From Aphelenchoides besseyi (Eukaryota; Nematoda; Chromadorea; Rhabditida; Aphelenchoididae), in NCBI GenBank assembly GCA_024699855.1, contig JAMPIQ010000001.1:13888001-13952000 (forward strand): a stretch of DNA of 64,000 nt, given 5' to 3'. Position numbers and translations under genes: made by a program. Positions 54,627-64,000 of the stretch are shown one piece after another. Positions within the stretch are counted from its first letter, which is position 1; every line of letters starts with the position of its first letter. Under the pieces are notes generated by a model. The model was not told the DNA's origin. It ran no database searches and saw only the letters and a list, made by a program, of their open reading frames with translations.

Positions 54627-56736
54627 ACCGCATTTTCGTCGTCGTCGTTTTTCCTGGAGTATATACCGGACGGTGCGGCATATAGTATTCGTGACCGACG
54701 ACTCCTTTCCAAGTGACCTTCTCTATCGTACCTCGACGAAACTGATCCTCAAAGTCCGCTTTGTAACCTTGCAACTTCTCCTTATCTTGACTCAAACGCC
54801 TGAACGTGTTTCGGGTTCTGTGGAAAGCAAGCTCGAAATTCGTTGGCAATGGTCCGCAATTCTCCTTCCACAACCAATCAACAGAATATCGTTTTGTCTC
54901 CGGATCAAACGTAGTTGTTTGTCGAAATCGTTCCCGTATTTTCTCGTCCGAATCTTCTGAGAGCTCCGCCGAATTTATTCCCAAATTCTCCAACATCCAA
55001 TAGGCTGCCACGTCCGTTGGCTCCTCTTCCTCCTCGAATTTTCTCGAAGTCAAAGAGATTGCCTTTCCTGAGTAACTGAGGTTCTTCTTCCCGCGACCCG
55101 TGATGATTGGTCCCGCCTTTGAGTCAATGAATGAGAATCCGTCAGAGGTCTTTGTTTCCTTGATTCCCAAAAGTTTCCACACGTGGTCTTTCCCTAACAG
55201 AAGTTGTGGTTCAACCTTCTCCGCGACAACCGATTGTCCTTCAAACCGCACAAAATCCAATGATGAAATGAGCTGTGGAATTGCGATTGCCTCTACTGCC
55301 ATCTGATGTTGTCCCGTCCGCAACTGGAATTGCACTTTGTCTCCTTGGATTGGCTTCGTGACCTCTCCGCCAAAAATTTCGGTTTGAAACTGATGAACAC
55401 CTAACGACGACGATCCCAAGGATTCCTTTACCCTGGATGTCAAATACGATTCGTTGGCCCCACTATCAATGAGTGCGTAAACCCTTTCCGCTTTTGAGTT
55501 TCCTTCATTGTACAACTCGACCTGGACGACTGGTAGAAGAGCTTCCGATGTGCGGGCGATGAATGATCTATTGACCGTGTTCGTCTCCTCCACCGAAACT
55601 CCTTCGTCTTGTTGATCTTCGCGTTGGAACGAAACCGCTGCCGTCTGGCGATTCTTCGGAAGCGGAACCTGATTGGATCCTGAACCCATCGGCCGAAAAC
55701 TCAACTTTGCCGGTTCTCCTTTCGTTTGGCGCTGACAAAGACTCTGATGGTGATTTCCTTGACACAATCGACACTTCCGGTTACAGTCTTTACACAAATG
55801 TCCCGGCGACAGACATTTAAAGCAACGTTTTTGTTCCTGAACAATCGACTTTCTTTGTTGAATATTCGAGACACGTTCACACTCCGAAGAAAAATGTCGT
55901 TGACCACAGAAAACGCAGTTGAAGGTACGCGGTTGAGACGTAAAATTTCCCTGTGCCGGCTTCTTGTTCGCTGGCGTTTGCAAGTCCGAATAATGCTCCG
56001 TCAACTCCTTGACGTCGATATAAGCCTGTAGGCGGAAAACAAGGACTTCCAGATTCCACATCTTCTGCTGGCGTTTGAACCACATGAGATCGAGGAGTAC
56101 CGGTTCCGGGAGTTTGCGCTGGATCTCTTGAACAATCAACGCTCCGTCCAGCGACGTTCCTTGTCTTTCAAGTTGACGCCGCAATCTTTCGACCTCCTGA
56201 ACAAATTCGCGGAGCGAGCGTGCCGAATCAACAGGTTTTCGAAGCTTCAAAAGTTGATCCAAAAGATTCGATTCGATAAGCTCGTTACGTCCGAAGTTTC
56301 GTTTGAGAGCCTTAAGAACTTCCGTGTAGTTTTCCGCTTCGAGACTGAACGATTTCGCAAGCTTGAGTGGCTCTCCGGCAAGGCTTCCAATCAAGTACGA
56401 CAGCTTGAAAAGATCACTGATGGGCTGCTGTTCTACGAGTTGATCAAACATCTGCATGAAACCTTCCCACTCCTGTGGCTTTCCATCAAAACAAGGTAAC
56501 TGCAAATTGGGGAGCGGAAGCCGAGGCACGCTGACTAGGCTGTGTGAACCGATCGAACCCGAGGCGTTGGGATCTACTGTCAGCGACGAATGATTGAGTC
56601 CCGCTCCCGTGGAGTTGAAGACAGCGTCGAAACGATTCAAGAAAACGCGCGTTTGATCGATGGCCGTTTGTAGATCGTCTTTCAAGTCGTCCGAGTCGTC
56701 GAGCGCTTTGGGGATGTCCCGTCCTGGCGTTGTCAC
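54627..56736 (-). pseudogene. BEL/Pao gag (DUF1759), zinc knuckles, aspartic protease, RT start
   Basis: Most of a 750-codon frame (its last codons, to 54484, are out of frame with RT). It shows a DUF1759-type gag core (LPLPNLQLPCFDGKPQEWEG), three Cys/His clusters (CVFCGQRHFSSEC, CFKCLSPGHLCKDC, CRLCQGNHHQSLC), an aspartic protease of the DUF1758 type (YALIDSGANESYLTS), and the start of RT up to YTPGK. Order and spacing fit BEL/Pao gag-pro-pol. The N-terminal gag helix lies in another frame at 56486-57022, the shift again falling at an A-run. Confidence 0.85.
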
Positions 56737-57022
56737 CCACTCCGCTCGTACTTTTTTCTTCTAATGGCTCTTCTGCCAATTTCTCCCACTCCTTCCAATC
56801 TCGCTCAACTCGCTCTCGGCGCTTAGTTAATTTCGTGTGCTGGGCCTTTAGTTCGATTAATTTCAATTCGCAATTTTGACGATTCATCAGTTCGGACTGT
56901 CCCGGATCTTCCTCGAAAGGTCTCGATGTCTTCCAGGCGTTGATTCCATCGTTCAACTGCTTCAGTGCCAACGCGATTCGCGAGCGCAGAGGACCAGTTC
57001 CGGATTTCCACTCTTTCGCCAT
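56737..57022 (-). pseudogene. BEL/Pao gag N-terminus
   Basis: Starts MAKEWKSGTGPLRSRIALAL and forms a charged coiled coil (KAQHTKLTKRRERVERDWKE), equivalent in position to the coiled-coil gag start of the elements at 1-1794 and 11226-11492 but not similar in sequence, so this is another BEL/Pao subfamily. The frame shifts into the main gag frame around 56740-56760. Confidence 0.7.
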
Positions 57023-60000
57023 ACTTCACTCGACTCGAATTGTCTACGTTTTGTCCCACCGAAAGTTTCCCCCTTTCGTTCCCTCCGGCCCCGTCCCGTG
57101 AGTTCGCTTCGAGCAAACTAAGCGATTACAAAGATTTTTGGAGGGGGAAGGAACCTAAACGACAGTAGGGCAAAATGATATTTTGACGAAAAAGCGGGTA
57201 AACCGACTTCCAATGTCCTTGACCACCGAGCTTGTCCAGAAGCTTGCTAGCACCACCGAACCACCGATCGAGAGTCGAGTAGATGACGAACTTGCGTGTG
57301 GATGAGGTACTTGACCAGCGAGAGAGCGAACCGTTTTCCGAGTTCCGCTCGAGATGAAAACCACCGAACCGCAGAGTTGACCAACTTGGTAGGGTACAAG
57401 TAGGATCAAGTGTTCTTCGCTTGTGAATCTTCCAACGGATTCGAGTCGGGCTTCCAATACTCCCAACCGATGAACCGAGCTCAAAATAACCTCCAGCTCT
57501 TGGTTACCACGAAACCCCAAAATAACCTCAGGTTCCAAAGACGATAGATAGAAAATCAATAAAACGATAGACCGAAGTGTGTCGAGTAACTAGACTGAAC
57601 ACTCAACGTAGAACGAGAGACGGCAATAAGCCACAATTTGTATTTGAAATCATATTCGATAATTTCACTGTTTAGTGTTTTCGAGAACTTGCATTGACTA
57701 TAGCTCGGGAACCAGTGACCCTAGAAGCGTGTGATTAACAGGACAAAAACAACCACTCATGAACTCTAAACCCTGTGAATATCGGCGTATTCCAATCAGC
57801 CAACAAGCTAAAATACACAACACCCCCCATTCCCTTTTATGACATGTCCATCGCGCAAATCGATGTAGCTTAGAGATTCTGGCAACAGTCATTGTTTATA
57901 TTGTGTTAGTAGAAAGCTTGAAAGTCTGGCTATTGATTGTGCGTAAACTTGTAGACACCGGATAACTGAGAGAAAAATGAGAGGTCTTCAAAACCAAACA
58001 ATCTGTCGAAAATCGTCCAAAATTGCAAAAGTTTGTGCAGCTCTTACCATTGATGATGGTGAGCTCTTATTTGGCACTCTCATTGACAAGGTTGAGAATT
58101 TATAATTCCGAAAGTTTGGAGCCTGAAGTTGATCGAGAACAGAATTGCAAACATAAATATACTCAGAAATCGCTTAAATTTGATGACTTGGCTTTATCTA
58201 GAAGAATTGATCTTTTTATGTTGTAATTTTCACACACAACTAAACACATTACAAGCATCAATTGGTGTAATTTGGAATTGATGGGCGCATTAGTTTTGGA
58301 AATCGAACTGAAAATTTGCTGACCAGTCAAACTCCACTACTACTTGTCGTTTTACGAGAACAACGAAATAGTTGGAAGTGTTATAGAAAGTATGGTCCAT
58401 AGCCGGAGTCCAAATAAGTATAAAAGAACCAAATAAACTGAAGGATTATCCAATAAAATTCGAATCAGCCAACAATCTATTGTTCAATTTCATGTAAGAA
58501 TATGACCTGAAGCCAACAGCTCAGTGATTGTTGACGTCTTGGTAGATGTGATTGCATTCTAAAGGACGCTGCCAATCTCGTTCAAATTCAAAATCACCTC
58601 GGGGAAAGCCTGGAAGCGAGAAAACAATCTGATTGGAACGCCGATCAATCAATAAAATTGTTCTCTTTTGTCTACCGAGAGATGTTAACCGCCTTCTCTG
58701 TTCCTATCACTGGTAGCGACTGCCATATTTGACTGCGGGTAACGCCTTTTGCAGCTTCCATGGTCTCATTCGAGTAGCATATAAACCCTGGAATGAGTCC
58801 AAACAGTCACTCCATCGTCTCATTCCTTTCCTAGTCATTCCTTCTCTACTCATTCCTCTGCTCTTCTCTCCGCTGGTCGATCAACGCACTATTATCATAC
58901 ACTGTTCACGTTTCAACTAGTGTAGGATAACAGTGCGTTGGATGACCAAGCGGAGGAATCGAAGAGCAGACTCCTAGTCCAACTACTCGAATCCTTTGAC
59001 CGTTTCGTTTCCGTCCTCACTTTACTTTTCAGTTTGTGCGAGTGTCCGTGGGTGTGAGCGGGAATGGAATAACGATTATTTTGATGCCAATCTGCTTTGT
59101 TTTTGAACTCTGCAAAGACTAGTTGGTACGAAGATTAGACGAATCAAACGAACGTACACGCAAAGGCCTTCGAAATGTATCAATCAGAAAGTAGGAACAC
59201 CTCCTTCGTCTGAATGATCTGTTTGTTAACTCACTTCAATTTCAGCTGTCGCACTCGTCGACAGATTACTTTCTGTGTCGTTTGTTGGAACCGCTTTTGC
59301 CATCCTTACCTTTAATCGCGAACTATGAGACAGGAGATCTTCGATTGATTGAATTGTTGGTTGCGAATAAGCTCTTCATGACTGTGAGCTCTGGTGTTGA
59401 GCTTAACAATAAACAAATTTTATGGGAGCTTGTTTCCTATTGTTGGTTATAAAAACACGCTCATTCCGAGTTTTTCTTTCAATCAATTGTTGGGCTCTTC
59501 GAGTAGTTGGGGTTTCTGTGTGTCTTCTCGAACTATAAGTGTGCAGCGACTTGATCAGGAGTTTGTGTCAAAGTCGACAAAATGACTGGCTCCAAACAAC
59601 CAGTTGAAGATTCTTTGAGGACTACAAAGTAAATTTCAACTGTTAACTTTCTACTTCATCTATTACTTCGAACTTTCAATTCTACATTTGAAACATGGAC
59701 CTGTTGTCTCCACTACCATCTCCGTAAGCAAGATCATCCAAACAACCAAGACTCGTGCAAAAACTGATGTCACAACCAAAGCAACGATCGAAGAGCCAGC
59801 CACTGACGACACTCGTTCCGGCATCTAATCTCCACTCATCCTCTTATGTTGTTCTTACCTGGTGTGTGAATAAACTTTTATCCGGCTTTTAAGAATTTCC
59901 TGTAAGTGAGTGTTTGAAAAAGAATACAAGTGAGTACTCGTGTTTTTGATTCACTGAGCTGAAGTTGACTGGAAACAGAATCGATGCCATGATTGCTAGC

Positions 60001-60308
60001 ACTTGATAGTTGAGATCAACATCGTCACAACGAAAATTGAGTTCACTTGTTGGAAGTCGATATCCGCTGATTGCTTTTGTTGTCTCTTCGAAAGCCGTTG
60101 CTGACAGATCTGCAAGTGTGAAGTTGTCGCGTCCCTTTCTATAAACACGCTAAAAATCCAAAAGAAAAAGAACGCGCATAAATCGGACATCCACGGGCAA
60201 TCAGTGGCTTACCCTTTTCTTAACTCAGTCCGCTTGCGAACGCTCCGGCGCCCACCGCTTTGTTTTCTTTTTCTTACGATATCGTGCTTTTTTCATATAT
60301 TGAATAAA
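57023..60308. other. Gene-poor region
   Basis: 57023-57600 should hold the 5' leader/LTR of the BEL element, but I could not find a repeat of the 3' flank. No supported gene follows up to 59581. A possible small gene (MTGSKQPVEDSLRTT at 59582, with KIIQTTKTRAKTDVTTKATI ending at a TAA near 59828) may be spliced across ~100 nt, but acceptor choice is unclear. CTCATTCC-type short repeats lie near 58762-58858. A long hairpin is listed separately. Confidence 0.35.
58858..58969. repeat. Long imperfect hairpin (about 50-bp arms)
   Basis: The left arm (58858-58903, starting CTGCTCTTCTCTCCGCTGG) pairs with 58919-58969 around a ~15-nt loop. The inner 20 bp (CAACGCACT.TTATC.TACACT) mismatch at only two positions, and the outer part has a small bulge. 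No ORF. Size and near-perfection fit either a small fold-back transposon or a long pre-miRNA-like or siRNA hairpin. Confidence 0.65.
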
Positions 60309-60330
60309 GGTGTATTAATCCAAGTTTCAG
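60309..60330 (+). promoter_or_regulatory. SL1-like 22-mer (copy 4, diverged)
   Basis: Matches copies 1-3 at 19 of 22 positions (ends CAAGTTTCAG). It is preceded directly by AATAAA and by a T-rich tract like that of the other copies. It is followed by GTTGAC, then 31 nt later by an ATG (60361) that opens an exon. It could be a decayed LTR serving as promoter of that exon, or simply a TTTCAG acceptor that resembles the motif by chance. Confidence 0.5.
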
Positions 60331-60360
60331 GTTGACACCCCACATAGAAAATTTGTGGCA

Positions 60361-60528
60361 TGTCTTCAAAAAAGGATGTTAATGAAAACGTAAGTCAGTC
60401 ATTTAAACATGAGAAATACCGTTTTTTAGGTCGGAAAAGAATCGTTGGATGAGTCCGATGAGCCAAGTGCGTGTAAACGTCGTCGATTGGACAAAGATGG
60501 ACCTCATGTAAACGATGTGAATGCAAAG
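60361..60528 (+). CDS. N-terminal exons of a possible nuclear protein
   Basis: Two small exons around a ~40-nt intron: MSSKKDVNEN at 60361-60390, then from about 60430 KESLDESDEPSACKRRRLDK and DGPHVNDVNA up to a GTAAG donor at 60529. KRRRLDK is a classic nuclear-localisation-like motif. I could not connect it with certainty to downstream exons; those near 61.4-62.4 kb are candidates. Confidence 0.35.
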
Positions 60529-61383
60529 GTAAGAAGTTTCATAAGTCCTATTTTTGTTCCCATCTAATATCTCACGGTTGAAATTGAAAACTGCAATTTG
60601 ACAAGTTCGAGTCGAATGCACGGAGCAATTGGGGCTTGGGTTTGTGACTTGGGAAAAAAGACAGAACGTGGATCGAATAAACGACGCTGATACCTCGGTT
60701 TTTGGATGTTCAGTTTGCCTTTCCTTCCCTGTGATCGGACGACCGGTCGTGATTTTACCTACTTTTTGTCGTCTTCAATCTCACAGATCTGATCTCTGAA
60801 CTATTGAGCTTTTCCGAATACCGCATTTTTCCTATTAATGCCCCAAGGGAGCCTATTTTTCGGAGGTGACAAAAAGGCGAGGCTAATTAGGAAGGGTGCT
60901 TCTACTAGAAATTGGGATCAATAGGAAAAATACGGTAAGTGCGGCGCCGGGTGTAAAGGTGTAAAAGAATATCAGTGTTGACAGACTGTATAAATTTCCC
61001 TTTCTGTCAAATAACACAACACGAGTTGCCGTTGGCAAACAAAGAGCAAAACTGTGGTTCTAGCTTTCATTCACCCAATGATGGAGATTGTCTTGATCAG
61101 TTGTTCAACACGTGCGAGCTTTGACAAGACAATTACTCGACCTTTTCACTAAAACTTACACAGTTGTCCGGAACGTTGCTTGTGTTTCATAGTTCGGTTT
61201 CAGAGTACGACAGCAAATACCGATAGCTTCATCTTCAACCGCAGAAAAAGGAACTTGCGATTCGTGCCAATTATGCACTATTCTTTCGATGGCCGGTTTT
61301 TTTCATCACTAACTACTCGTCTGTTGAAGTGATCGATGTGCTCTACATGAAACAAAAGTAAGTTACAAATACCATTTTCCACT

Positions 61384-62413
61384 ATGGTTTCTTTGCTATT
61401 CAGAAGACTCAACTTCGATTTTTCATTAGCAACAATTGATGGAAAACCGTTGAAAGATCTTTTCGATGTGCTAAATTATTGTGCTTTTGACTTGGAGACA
61501 TCGCTAGTCCTGTTTAAAAGTGGTTTTCTGACTATTATCTGGGAACTGGAGTCACAAACTTCGAACAGTCAACTGTTGTTATCAGGCGGTCAATCAGAAT
61601 TTTGAATGGTTTTGATGGCTTCGACCGCGCACGTTTCTGTCCAAAATCTTATCCAGCCAATCTGGAAGATGGCCTGATCCTAAAATTCTATACGGAGTTC
61701 GAAAGGATGTTGATCGATCGATGTTAAAGTGGATGGTTAAATGCAACTTCAAGCTACACAACTAGATATTTTGTCAAGTGGATCAGTTGCGACAGTCGAT
61801 AGACAATTTGCGTACAGTGTAGAACGCAGACTTGGACATGATGAAGGTCAAACAACAATATCATCTGTTGAGTTCATCAAAGAGTCATTTGGAACTGGGG
61901 AGCTGTCCAGATGTCCAACGATCAACTGGAAAACTATCGATTTCTTTGTAAGATTTTTTGTTTTGCATATTTTCATTTGTACATTTATAGGCATTGTAAG
62001 CGTGGTTGTCGTGTTGGAAATCGATTTTTCATTGCTGTTTCAAATTCGACCAACAAAAGTCATTTTTTCGCGTTGAATTTGGACACATTGGAGTGGAAAG
62101 ACACTGGAATCATGCTGGATGGTTATATTCAAGCTATGTAAACTGAGAGAGAATGTAGCTTGATTACTTTCATGGCAGGCGATCATTACGTTTACTATCA
62201 TCACTTCGAAGTCGAGTAAGTTAGCCGGCTTGAACGATCTAAAGTTGTGTTTTCAGCAAACCAGACTCGCTATCCACTGGTGCTTGGAACAAGTTGACGA
62301 GCTTAAGTGATACCCGACCAGACGCCTACGACTTCATTCTCAGCAAACTTCCGACGAATTTCAGACCACCGCGTCCTATTGAGCACTCTGTTCCACTTGA
62401 TTCTCAACCATGA
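61384..62413 (+). CDS. Possible kelch-type beta-propeller gene, partial
   Basis: Coding-like segments on the plus strand: LNFDFSLATIDGKPLKDLFD near 61408-61467, and NRFFIAVSNSTNKSHFFALN plus LDTLEWKDTG near 62010-62100, a kelch-like blade. DHYVYYHHFEV is near 62182-62215, and a last exon 62257-62413 holds GAWNKLTSLSDTRPDAYDF and a Pro-rich end. The joins between the last three do not all keep frame, so either my splice sites are wrong or the copy carries indels. It converges on the 28S 3' end. The family call rests on the blade pattern only. Confidence 0.35.
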
Positions 62414-62704
62414 TAATTTCTTGTGCTTTCAGTAAATAAATTGTTGTTAACAGTTGTGAAAATGAAATTCGATTCTGGGATCTCAAAGAAACCGAACGCA
62501 AACTGAGATTTTAGGCATTAACTCACATGAAATCAAGACAATGAAAATGCTCAATTCAAGACCTCGTAAATTAATCATAAAACAAAAACATTTGCGAAAT
62601 TTCTGATCTACTTGCTTAAAGTGAATCGATGATTGTTTATTGAGTTGATCAAAAACACAAGTTCAAACGTGCGAGATACAATAATTGGGAAATGAGTGAT
62701 AAAA

Positions 62705-62810
62705 AAAGGCCGAACTGCTAGCTCGTCATTGAAGCCAACAGCCGGACCTTCGTTTTTAGTCCAACTGCTGACTCGTCGTGAAAGTCAACAATCGGACTAA
62801 AGTCTGTATG
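62705..62810. repeat. Two-copy ~48-nt repeat next to 28S 3' end
   Basis: Two related units (GAACTGCTAGCTCGTCATTG and CAACTGCTGACTCGTCGTGA, each closing with a CAACA.YCGGA string) lie between the convergent protein gene and the rRNA. Short repeats of this sort are usual in the spacer after 28S. They may hold the rRNA 3'-end processing or termination signal. Confidence 0.55.
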
Positions 62811-62819
62811 TAGCGGATA

Positions 62820-63267
62820 CAATAATGAAATGGACGAAAACAGATTCATCCGATCAAAGGGTAGTCTCAACAGATCGCAGTGTAAAGACTGCTCTGCTGC
62901 TTACAACCCCTTGACCAGTAGTCAAGTCGTATTCAAGCGATCTTGCACCCCGACATTACACCACACAAAGTCGTATGGAATCGACAACCAAGCGGTAGTT
63001 AAACCACGAGGCAAGGCCAACTATGGGGTTTGAGCTACGCCGCACGCGAGTGCAACGCATAAGAGTACCGCCCGACACCGGGGCACGAGAGTATTGTCAA
63101 CCTGACTAGACGGGCTTCCAACTTAGAGGCATTCAGTTGTAATCCCCCAGATGGTAGCGTCGCACCAGCGTCCGATCGGACGAGCGCATAAACCAATTGT
63201 CTGAACCTGCTGTGTTCCTCTCGTACTAAGCAGGATTACTATTGCAACAACGAATTCGACAGTAGGA

Positions 63268-63314
<47 letters not shown>

Positions 63315-63356
63315 ATTAGTGGGTGAACAATCCAACGCTTTGCGCATTCTGCTACG

Positions 63357-63394
<38 letters not shown>

Positions 63395-63417
63395 AACGTC
63401 GCTATGGACGCTTGGCT

Positions 63418-63464
<47 letters not shown>

Positions 63465-63832
63465 GTAAACTTTACAAATCAAAAGGATCGATAGGCCACG
63501 CTTTCGCGGTCTGTATTCGTACTGGAAATCAAGATCAAGTAAGCTTTTGTCCTTTTACTCTACGTAAGGTTTCCGTCCTTACTGAGCTTACCTTAGGACA
63601 CCTACGTTACTGTTTGATAGATGTACCGCCCCAGTCAAACTCCCCGCCTGACACTGTCTTCGGCGCGGGTCGTCCGTTCGCACGAACTTAACACCAAACA
63701 CAAGCACACCGCGAAGGCGTGCGTTTCCCGTCTAACCGAATAAGTAAGGAAACGATGAAAGTAGTGGTATTTCATTGGCGTGCCGAAACACTCCCACTTA
63801 TGCTACACCATGCATGATTCTTCACAAAGTCA

Positions 63833-63870
<38 letters not shown>

Positions 63871-63877
63871 GTCTTTG

Positions 63878-63917
<40 letters not shown>

Positions 63918-63950
63918 TTAGGGACAGTGGGAATCTCGTTAATCCATTCG

Positions 63951-64000
<50 letters not shown>
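62820..64000 (-). rRNA. 28S rRNA, 3' part (runs off right edge)
   Basis: Reverse-complement large-subunit rRNA. Plus-strand strings such as TGTTCCTCTCGTACTAAGCA (sarcin-ricin region side), CTGTCTCACGACGGTCTAAA, CCAGTTATCCCTGTGGTAAC and CACCTACGTTACTGTTTGAT are near-universal eukaryotic 28S. The 3' end lies near 62820, where conservation (GAGACTACCCTTTGATCGGA, minus) gives way to spacer. ORFs inside are spurious. This marks one edge of an rDNA unit or array. It could be an orphan copy, since only the 3' third is in the window. Confidence 0.9.

Noticed and set aside
2599..60330. The SL1-like 22-mers as genuine SL RNA genes
   Set aside because: Only two copies are followed by GT, no Sm-site/stem-loop body is evident after them, and three sit in retroelement-like contexts with an ATAAA-type string and T-rich tract upstream.
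62830..63691. ORFs inside 62830-63691
   Set aside because: They lie in conserved 28S rRNA sequence.
1..64000. CRISPR array, bacterial operon or prophage content
   Set aside because: Spliced genes, rDNA and eukaryotic transposons throughout; no direct-repeat/spacer pattern.

Overview
The window looks like nuclear DNA of a nematode. The signs are short introns (mostly about 37-60 nt, GT-AG), an MSP-domain protein, a ShKT-domain secreted protein, a DEG/ENaC channel, a nematode-style SH2-tyrosine kinase, LAPTM-like four-TM genes, and four copies of a 22-nt motif almost identical to the nematode SL1 spliced leader. The right edge runs into 28S rDNA on the minus strand. Exon calls were made by hand from GT-AG sites and frame continuity.

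Layout. 1-11.5 kb is a graveyard of nested elements. BEL/Pao env-LTR-gag on the minus strand lies on the left, a Maverick/Polinton fragment (capsid protein, small membrane proteins, adenain-like protease) lies in the middle, and BEL/Pao integrase-env-LTR-gag on the plus strand lies on the right. The two gag leaders form a near-identical inverted pair. 12-46.4 kb is mostly host genes: four LAPTM-like genes, three members of an unnamed secreted family, and a 16-exon DEG/ENaC channel with a huge Thr/Ser-rich extracellular insert and a GIY-YIG gene nested antisense in its largest intron. It also holds an MSP gene, a BTB-BACK gene, an acidic Asp/Ser-rich secreted protein, a decayed Ty3/gypsy integrase, a ShKT protein, carnitine O-acetyltransferase, and a truncated SH2-kinase. 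46.69-48.62 kb is a complete but decayed Tc1/mariner-superfamily element with ~220 bp terminal inverted repeats, one of which carries a nested MITE. 51.7-57.0 kb is a second BEL/Pao gag-pol on the minus strand. 57-62.4 kb is gene-poor, with a long imperfect hairpin and a possible kelch-type gene. 62.8-64 kb is 28S rRNA.

The most interesting signal is the SL1-like 22-mer sitting at equivalent places in the LTR-like regions of the BEL/Pao elements: between env and gag, just after an ATAAA-type signal, preceded by a T-rich stretch. It suggests these elements carry a copy of the host spliced leader in the LTR, which could let SL-capped genomic RNA still complete strand transfer. That mechanism is inference.

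Many frame breaks, in both host genes and transposons, fall at A or T runs. Some apparent pseudogenes may therefore be consensus errors.
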